NCBI GenBank assembly: GCA_020024265.1
Contig: JAHHTW010000030.1
Location: 1-20,817, forward strand
Direction: 5' to 3'
DNA from: Anaerotignum sp.
GTDB taxonomy: Bacteria > Bacillota > Clostridia > Lachnospirales > Anaerotignaceae
Length of the DNA stretch: 20,817 nt
Shown piece after piece: positions 6,431 to 14,477 of this stretch. Below the pieces are notes generated by a model. That model was given only the letters and a program-made list of their open reading frames with translations, ran no database searches and had not been told where the DNA came from. Numbering within the stretch: position 1 is the first letter of the stretch; every line of letters starts with the position of its first letter. The position numbers were made by a program, and so were the translations under genes.

Positions 6431-8059
6431 ATGATTTCAGCACAGGGTGTAAGCTTACAATACGGCGGACGGGTGCTTTTTAAGGATGTCAACATGAACT
6501 TTACAAAGGGCAATTGCTACGGTCTCATTGGTGCAAATGGCGCAGGCAAGTCCACGTTTCTGAAAATTTTATCCGGCGATCTGGAGCCAAACAAGGGCTC
6601 TGTATTTATCACCCCCGGAGAACGTATGGCAGTATTGAAACAGGATCACTTTATGTTTGACGAATTTGGCGTAGTGGAAACGGTATTGTACGGGCATAAA
6701 AGGCTGTATGATATTATGAAAGAAAAGGAAGCCTTGTACTGCAAGGAGGACTTTTCCGACGAGGACGGGATCAAGGTATCTGAACTGGAAGGCGAATTTG
6801 CCGAACTGGACGGATGGTCTGCCGAGTCCAATGCCGAAATTCTGTTAAACGGTTTGGGCATTACAAATGAATACCATTATCTGACCATGAAAGAGCTGAC
6901 CGGTGACCAGAAGGTGAAGGTACTGCTGGCGCAGGCACTTTTTGGCAATCCTGATATATTGCTTCTGGACGAACCCACCAACCATCTGGATTTACATGCC
7001 ATCCGCTGGCTGGAAAACTTCCTGATGGATTTTGAAAACACCGTCATTGTGGTATCGCATGACAGGCATTTCTTAAACAAAATCTGTACCAATATTGCGG
7101 ATATTGACTATGGCAAAATCACGATGTATGTGGGGAACTATGATTTCTGGTACAGCTATACACAGATGACGCAGCGTCAATTGAAAGACCAAAACAAGCG
7201 TACCGAACAGAAAATCAAGGAATTACAGGAATTTATACAGAGATTCAGCGCCAATGCGTCAAAGGCGAAGCAGGCAACCAGCCGTAAAAAGCTGCTGGAC
7301 AATCTGCAAATGGATACCATCAAACCATCCTCCCGTCGGTATCCCTTCTGCAATTTCAAGCAGGACAGAGAAGTCGGAAACGATGTGCTTCTGGTCGAAA
7401 ACATCTCCAAAACCATTGACGGCAAAAAAGTGCTGGACAATGTCAGCTTTATGATTCGGCCCAATGACAAGGTAGCCTTTGTGGGAAAGGATGAAATCGC
7501 AAGAACCACATTATTCCAGATACTGACCGGAGAAATGGAGCCGGATGCAGGAAGCTTCAAATGGGGGATTACCACAAAAACCGCTTATTTCCCCAAGGAC
7601 AATACCAGATATTTTGAAGGCTGCCACGATTCCCTGATTGAATGGCTGCGTCCTTTTGCAAAAGAAGGCGAGCAGTATGATTCCGATATCCGTGGATGGC
7701 TGGGCAGAATGTTGTTCAGCGGCGAGGAAGCGCAAAAGGAGGCATGTGTACTTTCCGGCGGGGAAAAGGTACGTTGTATGCTGTGCAAAATGATGATGAG
7801 CGGTGCAAATGTTATGATTATGGACGAGCCTACCAACCATTTGGATCTGGAATCCATCACAGCGCTCAATGAAGGGTTGATGGATTACAAGGGTACCCTG
7901 CTTTTTGATTCGCACGACCATCAGTTTACGCAGACCATCGCAAACCGTATCATTGAAATTTTGCCGGGCGGCATCATTGACAGACAAACATCTTTTGACG
8001 AATACATCGAAAGCGAAGAAATCGAAATGCTCAGACAAAAAATGACAAAGGAGGCATAA
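6431..8059 (+). CDS. ABC-F family ATP-binding protein (YkpA/YbiT-like)
   Basis: This soluble protein of 542 residues has two tandem ATPase domains and no membrane segments, as in ABC-F proteins, which act at the ribosome (translation factors or antibiotic-resistance proteins). Domain 1 has Walker A GANGAGKS (34-41), a weak signature LTGDQ (156-160) in place of LSGGQ, and Walker B/D-loop DEPTNHLD (180-187). The linker (about 240-310) is helical and basic. Domain 2 has a degenerate Walker A, GKDEIARTT (352-360), with Arg where the catalytic Lys should be. Its LSGGE (441-445) and a second DEPTNHLD (465-472) are intact. Size and order fit the YkpA/YbiT branch. I see no sign of a specific resistance class. 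The start has GAAAGGAG about 10 bases before the ATG. The threonine aldolase gene begins 4 bases after the stop codon. Confidence 0.9.
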   Translation: MISAQGVSLQYGGRVLFKDVNMNFTKGNCYGLIGANGAGKSTFLKILSGDLEPNKGSVFITPGERMAVLKQDHFMFDEFGVVETVLYGHKRLYDIMKEKEALYCKEDFSDEDGIKVSELEGEFAELDGWSAESNAEILLNGLGITNEYHYLTMKELTGDQKVKVLLAQALFGNPDILLLDEPTNHLDLHAIRWLENFLMDFENTVIVVSHDRHFLNKICTNIADIDYGKITMYVGNYDFWYSYTQMTQRQLKDQNKRTEQKIKELQEFIQRFSANASKAKQATSRKKLLDNLQMDTIKPSSRRYPFCNFKQDREVGNDVLLVENISKTIDGKKVLDNVSFMIRPNDKVAFVGKDEIARTTLFQILTGEMEPDAGSFKWGITTKTAYFPKDNTRYFEGCHDSLIEWLRPFAKEGEQYDSDIRGWLGRMLFSGEEAQKEACVLSGGEKVRCMLCKMMMSGANVMIMDEPTNHLDLESITALNEGLMDYKGTLLFDSHDHQFTQTIANRIIEILPGGIIDRQTSFDEYIESEEIEMLRQKMTKEA

Positions 8060-8063
8060 TATC

Positions 8064-9098
8064 ATGATTAACGGAAGCATTGATCTCAGAAGCGATACGG
8101 TTACTGTACCAACGCAGGAGATGCGTCAAGCCATGCTGACAGCACCGGTTGGGGATGATGTATATGGCGATGACACCACCGCAAAAGCGCTGGAGCAGCT
8201 TGCAGCGGATATGATGGGAAAGGAAGCCGGATTATTTATGCCAAGCGGTGTGATGAGCAATCAAATCGCACTCTTTACACATGTACAGCGTGGGCAGGAA
8301 GTCATTTTGCCGGACAACTGCCATATTGTGGTGCATGAAGCAGGGGCTGCTGCGATCATTGCAGGGGCACAGCTGCGTACCGTACAAAATAGAAACGGCG
8401 AGATGCCCTTGGATGTGGTGGCACATTACATCAGAAAAGATCCCAACGACATTCACCAGCCTACCACAGGGCTGATTACATATGAGAATGCGGACTCCGA
8501 TGGGCAGGTACGCTCTTTGACATACATGCAAAATATCAAATCTCTGGCAGAGCAGTACAACATTCCGATACATTTGGACGGCGCACGTATTTTCAATGCG
8601 GCGACGGTTTTGGGCGTAGATGTAAAAGAGCTGGCACAGTATGCAGACAGTATTTCCATCTGTTTGTCAAAGGGATTGTGTGCGCCTGTCGGCTCCATAT
8701 TGGTCGGGAGCAGAGAATTTATTGCACAGGCACGGAGAAAACGCAAAATCATTGGCGGGGGTATGCGGCAGATTGGTGTACTTGCAGCAGCCGGCATGAT
8801 TGCACTCAAAGAGATGACGAAACGACTTTACGAGGATCACGAAAATGCCGCATACATGGCAGAGCAGCTTTCCTCCGTCAAGGGGCTTGAAGTATACCGT
8901 GATCGACAGCAAATCAACATGGTATTTTTCAAACTCAAAGACTATCCCTTATCCTCCGCCGAGCTTGTGGCATACATGGCAGAAAACAATGTCATCATCA
9001 ACGGCGAGGACAATGGCATGATGCGTTTTGTAACACACAAATATGTATCCAAAGATGAAATCGACACAGTGGTTGCACTGATGAAAAAACGGGCATAA
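8064..9098 (+). CDS. Low-specificity L-threonine aldolase family protein
   Basis: This is a PLP enzyme of fold type I that cleaves L-threonine or allo-threonine to glycine and acetaldehyde. The 344-residue length matches the family. Visible features are the N-terminal DLRSDTVT(V)PT motif, GDDVYGDD (30-37), the PLP-stacking His in CHIVVHE (about H87), LDGAR (171-175) with the Asp and Arg that contact PLP, and the Schiff-base lysine K203 in CLSKGLCAPVG. All core residues are present. Substrate specificity cannot be read from the sequence, and related beta-eliminating aldolases are possible. AAAGGAGG lies inside the end of the ABC-F gene, 9 bases before the ATG, so translation is tightly linked. 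A strong terminator follows at 9212-9246. The pairing with an ABC-F gene has no obvious functional logic. Confidence 0.92.
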   Translation: MINGSIDLRSDTVTVPTQEMRQAMLTAPVGDDVYGDDTTAKALEQLAADMMGKEAGLFMPSGVMSNQIALFTHVQRGQEVILPDNCHIVVHEAGAAAIIAGAQLRTVQNRNGEMPLDVVAHYIRKDPNDIHQPTTGLITYENADSDGQVRSLTYMQNIKSLAEQYNIPIHLDGARIFNAATVLGVDVKELAQYADSISICLSKGLCAPVGSILVGSREFIAQARRKRKIIGGGMRQIGVLAAAGMIALKEMTKRLYEDHENAAYMAEQLSSVKGLEVYRDRQQINMVFFKLKDYPLSSAELVAYMAENNVIINGEDNGMMRFVTHKYVSKDEIDTVVALMKKRA

Positions 9099-9129
9099 GT
9101 ACATCAGACATTGGTGCATTGCCCGATAT

Positions 9130-9246
9130 GAAGGAATACCCTTGACCAGAATACAGCCCTTCAGGGCTTTGGGAAGGATACGGCAAAGGCTTTCCCTCCT
9201 GCCCCACGGGCAAAAGGCGTATGGGATACCCCATACGCCTTTTTTT
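9130..9246 (-). repeat. Mosaic intergenic element D copy 2 (inverted)
   Basis: Read on the minus strand, this segment has the same module order as 6094-6249. The order is the GGCGTATGGGGTATCCCAT.CGCC palindrome, a spacer of about 45 bases, an AGCCCT/AGGGCT hairpin (9155-9168), then GGTCAAGGGTATTCC, which resembles the start of block B. The spacer is poorly conserved. A further piece like the first hairpin of element A (9301-9325) lies just beyond, so this intergenic stretch is built almost wholly from repeat modules. Confidence 0.55.
9212..9246 (+). terminator. Rho-independent terminator of the ABC-F/threonine aldolase operon
   Basis: A perfect 14-bp stem (9212-9225 with 9230-9243) with loop ATAC is followed by T-rich sequence (seven T at 9240-9246). 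It is almost symmetrical, with AAAA on the other side, so it may also work weakly on the minus strand. Confidence 0.9.
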
Positions 9247-9347
9247 GCCCGCTTCTGCTTTCTCATCCTTTCAACACATTGCCATACCCATTCTTCATGA
9301 AGCAGTGTTTGCGCAAAATACTGCTTGTAAAATCTTGGCTGTATACA

Positions 9348-9376
9348 TTGACATTTCTTTCTGAAACAAATATACT
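9348..9376 (+). promoter_or_regulatory. Consensus sigma-A promoter of the HAAS/PadR operon
   Basis: TTGACA (9348-9353), a 17-base spacer and TATACT (9371-9376) form the best promoter match in the window. A second TATAAT (9393-9398) further down lacks a -35 partner. The expected start site falls in the palindrome at 9379-9386. Confidence 0.8.
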
Positions 9377-9378
9377 GT

Positions 9379-9386
9379 ATGTACAT
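9379..9386. promoter_or_regulatory. Possible PadR operator at the transcription start
   Basis: The perfect palindrome ATGTACAT covers the predicted start site of the operon that encodes a PadR repressor. PadR operators typically contain ATGT and ACAT half-sites, usually spaced by about 8 bases. Here they are directly joined, so the link is suggestive and rests mainly on position. Confidence 0.35.
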
Positions 9387-9438
9387 CTACTATATAATTA
9401 ACAATAGATATTTTCACAGTAGTTAGAGGAGGATGTTT

Positions 9439-10203
9439 ATGAACAAACAAATTTTTCTCAAAAAATTTTCCCGTACCTTACGTTGGAGATTACCAAAATC
9501 AGAAGCAGACGAAATATTGGCAGATTACGATGAAATATTTTCCCATCATTTGGAAGCATACGACGACATATCCATACCACAGTTGGGGAACCCCGTACAA
9601 GCTGCCAAACGCTTATCCCCTGCAAAGGTTTATTATCCATGGTTGGCAGTATTTGGTATGATGACATGTTGTTTGCTGCTATCTGAAATCCTTTTGCTGC
9701 ATGCAAGCTTCCCTCGCTACCCTGATATACTGATGTACATACTGTTGTTGTTGGGCTTGGCAATTTCCATCGTATGGTTCCGCCCCAAACATAGGGCGCA
9801 CCAAAAAACCCCTGTACCAAAACACTTATTCTATATGCTTCTGGTATTGGTGGTTATGGCGATGGTTCCTGTTGCAATGCTCGCATATCTTCGCATGAAC
9901 CTTTTTCAGCATCTTCCCTTTTCCTTACATGGCAACATTGCTGGGCTGGTATTGCAGTTGAGCGGTACCATGGCAGCAGCCCTCGGATTGTATGGACTCA
10001 TAAAAGCAAGACTCTCTGACAGCCGCTGGCGTTGTTTGTATGTGATGGGCTTAAGCGTATTGGCAAGCTGTGTTCTGGAACTTGCGCTTTTACATTCTAT
10101 GTCCTTGGATATATCGTCTGCGGATTGGTGGATTCCATATGCTACGAATTTGGGAATTGTATGGGGGATCGGTTTGATTGGATCGGGGGTATCCCTATGC
10201 TGA
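9439..10203 (+). CDS. HAAS/DUF1700-like multi-pass membrane protein
   Basis: About 254 residues. The first 60-70 residues are soluble and look like the HAAS helical domain (short K/F-rich start, then EADEILADYDEIFSHHLEAY and a later LGNPVQAA). Such domains usually sit in DUF1700-type proteins next to PadR regulators. About six hydrophobic segments follow, near FGMMTCCLLLSEILLL, YILLLLGLAISIVWF, FYMLLVLVVMAMVPVAML, LVLQLSGTMAAALGL, VMGLSVLASCVLELALL and GIVWGIGLIGSGV. The biochemical role is unknown; relatives are thought to be membrane sensors or regulatory partners. An ATG at 9433 abuts the GAGGAGG site with no spacing, so the ATG at 9439 (6-base gap) is the better start. The 3' end overlaps the PadR gene by 7 bases. 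Confidence 0.7.
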   Translation: MNKQIFLKKFSRTLRWRLPKSEADEILADYDEIFSHHLEAYDDISIPQLGNPVQAAKRLSPAKVYYPWLAVFGMMTCCLLLSEILLLHASFPRYPDILMYILLLLGLAISIVWFRPKHRAHQKTPVPKHLFYMLLVLVVMAMVPVAMLAYLRMNLFQHLPFSLHGNIAGLVLQLSGTMAAALGLYGLIKARLSDSRWRCLYVMGLSVLASCVLELALLHSMSLDISSADWWIPYATNLGIVWGIGLIGSGVSLC

Positions 10204-10499
10204 AAAAAGACCTCATTGTGTTGTGTTTGCTTCATATTCTGTCTGTCGAAGATTTGTATGGCTATGAAATCTTGCGTCGTATCTATCAAAGCTTTCCCGA
10301 TACACAAGAAAGCAGCATTTATGCACTGCTGCGTGAACTATGCAAACAGCAATGCACGGAACAATATGCGGGAAAAATTTCCGACGGTCCAACCCGAAAA
10401 TACTATCGAATCACCAAAAAGGGACTGGAACAGCGAGATGCTTTGCTCCATCAATGGCGTCGTTTGCGTGACACACTCTCTGCATTGGGCATAGAATAG
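10197..10499 (+). CDS. PadR-family transcriptional regulator
   Basis: This 100-residue winged-helix DNA-binding protein shows the PadR pattern: KKDLIVLCLLHILSVEDLYGYEILRRI at the start, SSIYALLREL (recognition region, usually YP.L..L), then RKYYRITKKGLEQ (the wing). A short C-terminal helix ends the protein, as in subfamily PadR-s1. The ATG overlaps the end of the membrane-protein gene (ATGCTGA), with GGGGG about 7 bases upstream, so the two are translationally coupled. PadR usually comes first in such pairs; here it is second. It probably represses its own operon. The effector is unknown. No clear terminator follows, and the next gene is convergent 29 bases away. Confidence 0.9.
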   Translation: MLKKDLIVLCLLHILSVEDLYGYEILRRIYQSFPDTQESSIYALLRELCKQQCTEQYAGKISDGPTRKYYRITKKGLEQRDALLHQWRRLRDTLSALGIE

Positions 10500-10528
10500 G
10501 AAGCGCACACTTTTGGTTTCTCACATTG

Positions 10529-10837
10529 TCAGGTGCATCCCCCATTTTCCAAAGCCACCGGACTTCCTGCTTCATAGACCGTGCAATCTACAAGCACCAT
10601 GGATGTTTCTTCACCCATCCCCTGCCCCATACGATCTGTACATTCCTCCTGCAAATACATCGTTTCCAAATCTTTTTTTACATCATGGAATGTTTGTTGC
10701 AAAATCTGTTGTACTTCTTCCTGCTCTTTGGGTGTCAGATCATCCCAGCTTTGGTTATGGTACTGCGTACACCCGTGCATAAGCAAACTCATGCCCCATA
10801 TCAAAGTAACGAGAAGCACCCTCCTTCTTTTTTTCAT
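10529..10837 (-). CDS. Small putative lipoprotein
   Basis: This 102-residue protein is of unknown function. The N-terminus is a classic export signal (MKKRRRVLLVTLIWGMSLLMHGC), with a Cys at about residue 23 after an imperfect lipobox (LMHGC, where L-A/S-G/A-C is usual). It may therefore be a lipid-anchored protein outside the membrane. The mature part has an acidic helical stretch (DDLTPKEQEEVQQILQQTFHDVKKDLETMYLQEE) and then a beta-prone tail with three more Cys. GGGAG lies about 8 bases before the ATG. It is convergent with the PadR gene. No family was recognised. Confidence 0.6.
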   Translation of the reverse strand: MKKRRRVLLVTLIWGMSLLMHGCTQYHNQSWDDLTPKEQEEVQQILQQTFHDVKKDLETMYLQEECTDRMGQGMGEETSMVLVDCTVYEAGSPVALENGGCT

Positions 10838-10891
10838 TTGTTTTCTCCCGTTTCTTTTTTTGACAAGACCATACCTTTTTCAATATCCCAA

Positions 10892-10924
10892 TACAGCCCT
10901 TCAGGCAATGCCTGAAGGGCTGTA
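10892..10924. repeat. Perfect 15-bp hairpin, module C
   Basis: The two arms (10892-10906 and 10910-10924) are perfectly complementary around the loop AAT, with core CAGCCCTTCAGGC. The same module, less perfect, is at 6166-6189 and 9155-9168. It lies upstream of the lipoprotein gene and downstream of the SLH gene. No T-run follows on either strand. Confidence 0.75.
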
Positions 10925-10968
10925 ACAATGGGATGCGCAAACCGTATGCACATAACGTTTTGATGAAA

Positions 10969-11013
10969 CCTTTTCAAAAGTTCGCAGCATTTGGGACAGC
11001 GTCCCAAAGCATT
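10969..11013 (+). repeat. Intergenic hairpin repeat, element A copy 4 (diverged)
   Basis: CTTTTCAAAAG and TTTGGGAC-AGC-GTCCCAAA match the last two hairpins of element A with several substitutions. The second stem (10990-10997 with 11001-11008) lies 5 bases past the stop codon of the SLH gene and may act as its 3' end, although no T-run follows directly on that strand. Confidence 0.65.
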
Positions 11014-13659
11014 TTATTTTTCAACCTCGGATACAATGCCATCGCTATTGAATACCAATGTCACCTGTTTCCCTTCCCAATCGTTGAGCTGATCTACGTC
11101 ATCCAGACCACATGCCTTTGCCAGTTCAGCTTTGGAAACGGTATGGAATACATATTCGCCATCCTTTGTTTTGATCTGTACACTGCCTGTATCATACTCT
11201 TGGAATGTACCGGTTGCTTCCTGCATTTTCAGACTCAGATTTTCCACAAAATCTTTATCATCCACGCTTGCGTTTGCATACAGCTTCAAGCTGCTATCTG
11301 CCAGCAGGTCACGGATGGTATATACAGAATCATAGTTAAAGCTCTTGCTGCTGATATTGGTTTTGCTGCTCATACGGTAGGATTTGCCGTCAATCTTGAC
11401 GTTATCGCCATCTGCGGTTGCTTTGCCGCTTACACGTGTAAATCCGATGCCATTGGATTTGTCTGTAACCAGAATTTGATTGACAATGCCGTTGCTGTCA
11501 AAGGAGAGGCGTACCTCGGAGCCTTTATAGCTGGTAGTACCCAAATCCTTTGCCTCATACTCTTTTGTACCGGTTTCCGGATTCTTCTTTGTTTCCAGAC
11601 GGAATTCAGAACCATCCTCTGTTTGAATGGTCAATTCCTTTTCATCATAGTCATATTTTACAATACGACCCTTTGCGTCTGTCAAACGTGTTTCGATCTT
11701 TGTAACCTCGTTGTCGATATTGGCTTTGATTTCCGCATACAATGTCAAGTCGTCGCAATTTGCCATGCGCTCCAACAGTGTCAGGGAATTTGTAAACGCA
11801 CCATTCATAATCAATGTCTGGTTTGGTGATGTGGTTTTATATTTTTCCTTGAGCTTATAGGTAATGGAGGATGTTTCAAATTTCAGCTTGCCATCCTTGA
11901 TCGAAGCCACTGTACCTTTGCGTTCAGACTCCTCTGCTTCATCAAAAGCAGCTTCCCGTTGCGCGGTACCATCCACCAGATAGATTTCAGAAAGTTTTCC
12001 TTTGTTATTCAGATTGATGCGTGCATAAACGGTATCATCCGCATAGTCATAGAAACGCTCTGCTGCCTGAAACTCACAGGATTCCCATTTGCCGTTCCAT
12101 GTATAGTAGCTGACATCCTTTGTGGATGCAATTTCATATGTATGTGTATCGCCGCCATGATATACACGGATTTCATCCTCTGTAAATGCCTTTACCGTAT
12201 AAGTAACCGATTTCTTTGTATCTGTAAAGGTATCCTCCGCCATAACGACCTTTGTTGCCTTTTTGTCTGCACCACAGCTTACCTTAACGTATACATCGCC
12301 ACTATCTGCCATTTTCTGCAATTCCTTCAGGCTGGCTTCTTTTTCACCGATATAGAATGTACAGCCCTTTGCAAAAGATACAATCTGTTCATTTCTGCTG
12401 CCTGTAAGTTTGTAGCAGATGGTATCATCCTTGATATATTGCAGCTTACCGGCAGAGGTATATTCATCCTGAATACGCACGTCCATTGCTGTGATATATG
12501 TCACATTCTCCAGTTTTCCGTTATCCTTTCTTTCCTGCTTTGTTTTTGTCGTCAAGCCGGCATAGACATAACGATTGGAGTTTTCTTCCACCAGCTTTTT
12601 GACATCTGCTTTTGTGGATTTTTTACCATCCTGATAGAACGTACAGCTGCTATCGAATTTATAGGTTTCCACTTCGCCCGTATTTTCGCTTTCAAATCTG
12701 ACTTCATCATTTTTGATGGAGCTGATATAGCCTGTCATATCATATTTTTTCTGTACGCCTGCTTCGTCACCCAGCAAATAAATCTTTTCCAAAAGCGCGC
12801 CATTGAATACCAGACTGACTTCATCGCCCACACTCAGGCTGCTTACGGGAAGCTCTTTGCCCGCCTTCGTCAAGACGCTGATGGTATCATCGGAAATCGT
12901 AATTTTCTTTTTTTCGCCACTGGTCATATTTACATCCACGTCGTAATATTTGCCATCTTGGTTTGTGATTTCCGTAATCTTACCGGTATTTGACATTTCG
13001 TTTGTCAAAAGGTCAAATGTCTTATTCATGATCACTGCCATTTCGGCACGTGTAATCTGGCTATACGGATTGAATTTGTTGTTTTCATCCCCACTGAGGA
13101 TCCCCAGCTTTGTCAAAAGATTGATGTATGGCAGTGCATCCTTTGCAATCACTCCTGCATCCCGATATTCCTTTGCATCCCTTGCGGCATATACATCGTA
13201 TTTCTTTGCAAGCGCTTTGCCAAAAAGCATTGCCACGCTCTGTCTGTCTGCGGGCATGGATTTGCCGTTTTGCATGAATTTTGTCAATTCCACAGGTGTC
13301 ATAATCTCCGCACCCAAGCAGTATGTCACACCATACTGTGCCCATTGGGGAATTTTGTAATTATTCATAACGGGCTGATACATGCTAAAGCTCGTAGCAG
13401 GGATATTTTGCAGCGCATTTCCCTTTGTCAGTACATTGTGCAGCATGGTGGTTGTTTCACAGTATGTAACACCGTTTTTCCCACGGAATGTACCATCCTG
13501 ATAGCCACTGAGCAGCCCTTTGTTCGCTACTTCTGTAATGGTTTTTGCTGCCCATGCGGTTTCGTTCAGATCGCTGAACTGTGCTGCGCCCACACCCATT
13601 GGCAGACTGCCTGCCACCAATGCAGCCGCAAGCGCCATTGCAATACCCTTCTGTTTCAT
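11014..13659 (-). CDS. SLH-domain surface protein
   Basis: This secreted 881-residue protein is held on the wall by SLH domains. The signal peptide is residues 1-25 (MKQKGIAMALAAALVAGSLP...VGA, cut before AQF). Three SLH repeats follow: about 27-80 (FSDLNETAWAAKTITEVA, GLLSGYQDGTFRG), about 105-155 (diverged, with DRQSVAMLFGKAL) and about 164-215 (LTKLGILSGDENNKFNP, ITRAEMAVIMNKTFDLL). The remaining 650 residues are beta-rich and Lys/Asp-rich, with loose repeats of the type G.(I/V).SIK(N/D)..(V/L).FE followed by TYK..., probably small tandem beta domains. SLH domains bind pyruvylated secondary wall polymers. It may be an S-layer or wall-associated protein. The reading frame is open to 13866, but AAGGAGG at 13668-13674, 8 bases before the ATG at 13659, fixes the start at the signal peptide. 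Confidence 0.88.
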   Translation of the reverse strand: MKQKGIAMALAAALVAGSLPMGVGAAQFSDLNETAWAAKTITEVANKGLLSGYQDGTFRGKNGVTYCETTTMLHNVLTKGNALQNIPATSFSMYQPVMNNYKIPQWAQYGVTYCLGAEIMTPVELTKFMQNGKSMPADRQSVAMLFGKALAKKYDVYAARDAKEYRDAGVIAKDALPYINLLTKLGILSGDENNKFNPYSQITRAEMAVIMNKTFDLLTNEMSNTGKITEITNQDGKYYDVDVNMTSGEKKKITISDDTISVLTKAGKELPVSSLSVGDEVSLVFNGALLEKIYLLGDEAGVQKKYDMTGYISSIKNDEVRFESENTGEVETYKFDSSCTFYQDGKKSTKADVKKLVEENSNRYVYAGLTTKTKQERKDNGKLENVTYITAMDVRIQDEYTSAGKLQYIKDDTICYKLTGSRNEQIVSFAKGCTFYIGEKEASLKELQKMADSGDVYVKVSCGADKKATKVVMAEDTFTDTKKSVTYTVKAFTEDEIRVYHGGDTHTYEIASTKDVSYYTWNGKWESCEFQAAERFYDYADDTVYARINLNNKGKLSEIYLVDGTAQREAAFDEAEESERKGTVASIKDGKLKFETSSITYKLKEKYKTTSPNQTLIMNGAFTNSLTLLERMANCDDLTLYAEIKANIDNEVTKIETRLTDAKGRIVKYDYDEKELTIQTEDGSEFRLETKKNPETGTKEYEAKDLGTTSYKGSEVRLSFDSNGIVNQILVTDKSNGIGFTRVSGKATADGDNVKIDGKSYRMSSKTNISSKSFNYDSVYTIRDLLADSSLKLYANASVDDKDFVENLSLKMQEATGTFQEYDTGSVQIKTKDGEYVFHTVSKAELAKACGLDDVDQLNDWEGKQVTLVFNSDGIVSEVEK

Positions 13660-13758
13660 TTTCAATACCTCCTTACGGAATTTTTTATGTTCATCTTTTC
13701 CTTTTTTCCATGCATCCAAGCCAAACAGCGGCAATTGCCACTGTGTGCTTATTTGGGT

Positions 13759-13766
13759 ATTGTACC
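13759..13766 (-). promoter_or_regulatory. Candidate extended -10 promoter for the SLH gene
   Basis: On the minus strand TGGTACAAT gives a TACAAT (13759-13764) preceded by an extended TG. No good -35 lies at 16-18 bases. The start would leave a leader of roughly 90 bases before the SLH gene. Confidence 0.35.
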
Positions 13767-13963
13767 ACATTTTCAAAAAGAAGGGAAGTTTTCTGACCCC
13801 CGTTTTTCGATACTGCCGTCGGCTTTTTCTTGTCCGTATTTTTTTCTGTTTTCTCTGTTTTCTCATGATGTTTGGCGGATGTGCTGTAAAAGAACAGCAA
13901 AATCGTTTGATATCATACAGAAAAACAGGATAAAATTACCATTTTTCTCTTTGCAAGCATACG

Positions 13964-14028
13964 ATTTTGGATTGTCTGTATCATTTGTACAAAACAGGAA
14001 ATGATAACCAAAGCAGGGAATCCAAAAT
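13964..14028. repeat. Nested inverted repeats between the SLH gene and the gerW cluster
   Basis: An outer perfect 10-bp pair (ATTTTGGATT 13964-13973 with AATCCAAAAT 14019-14028) encloses an inner perfect 8-bp pair (TATCATTT 13979-13986 with AAATGATA 13999-14006). A third pairing, GGGAAT (14016-14021) with ATTCCC (14027-14032), competes with the outer arm. The region between the two genes otherwise holds only the promoters listed. Confidence 0.5.
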
Positions 14029-14075
14029 TCCCTGATACGGCAGGATATACGGATATTTCTTTTTTCACATAAATC

Positions 14076-14084
14076 TGATATAAT
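14076..14084 (+). promoter_or_regulatory. Extended -10 promoter for the DUF2953-gerW cluster
   Basis: TGATATAAT has a perfect TATAAT (14079-14084) with an extended TG. The -35 region is only T-rich. The predicted start near 14091 is about 22 bases before the GTG at 14113. Confidence 0.55.
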
Positions 14085-14112
14085 ATGGTACAAGAAATCC
14101 TGATCGGATATT

Positions 14113-14475
14113 GTGTCAAAAAAACGAAGAACGGCGGTGAACAGCTTGCGTCTGCATGAATCCTTATTTGTCAGCGAAAACATACAAAATATCGGTACCA
14201 TAGTCTATAGCCTAAGACGCAATATTCCCGTACTGCGGCTGTATTGCATTGTATGGTTTGCAGCCTCTGCACGCATGGAAATCCTTTCCTCCAAAGAGCT
14301 GTTTACCCAAAAGCACCAAAACAAAGACGGTATGATTGTAGGCATTGCCATGGGACAGATGCAAGCCCTTGATTTGCTGCGGCATATGGCACAGACCGCA
14401 ATCATAGAGGGACGGGATGTCACCAATGTCGCACAATGGTTTGCAGAAAACAACAATAGGGAGTGTAACGAATAA
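14113..14475 (+). CDS. Hypothetical protein, first gene of the DUF2953-gerW cluster
   Basis: I do not recognise this 120-residue protein. It has no signal peptide and no clear membrane segment. The first part is basic and mixed; the last third is helix-prone and amphipathic (MGQMQALDLLRHMAQTAIIEGRDVTNVAQWFAENN). The start is uncertain: the GTG at 14113 (MSKKRR) and another GTG at 14137 both lack a clear Shine-Dalgarno site, and the first ATG would give about 67 residues. Support for coding comes from the extended -10 promoter just upstream, the frame staying open for 120 codons, and its stop lying two bases before the DUF2953 ATG. In relatives scpB commonly precedes DUF2953, but nothing here resembles ScpB. 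Confidence 0.5.
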   Translation: MSKKRRTAVNSLRLHESLFVSENIQNIGTIVYSLRRNIPVLRLYCIVWFAASARMEILSSKELFTQKHQNKDGMIVGIAMGQMQALDLLRHMAQTAIIEGRDVTNVAQWFAENNNRECNE

Positions 14476-14477
14476 CG

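Noticed and set aside
11959..12993. A 344-codon plus-strand frame
   Set aside because: It is antisense to the SLH gene, Cys/Ile/Phe-rich, and without a start signal or domain.
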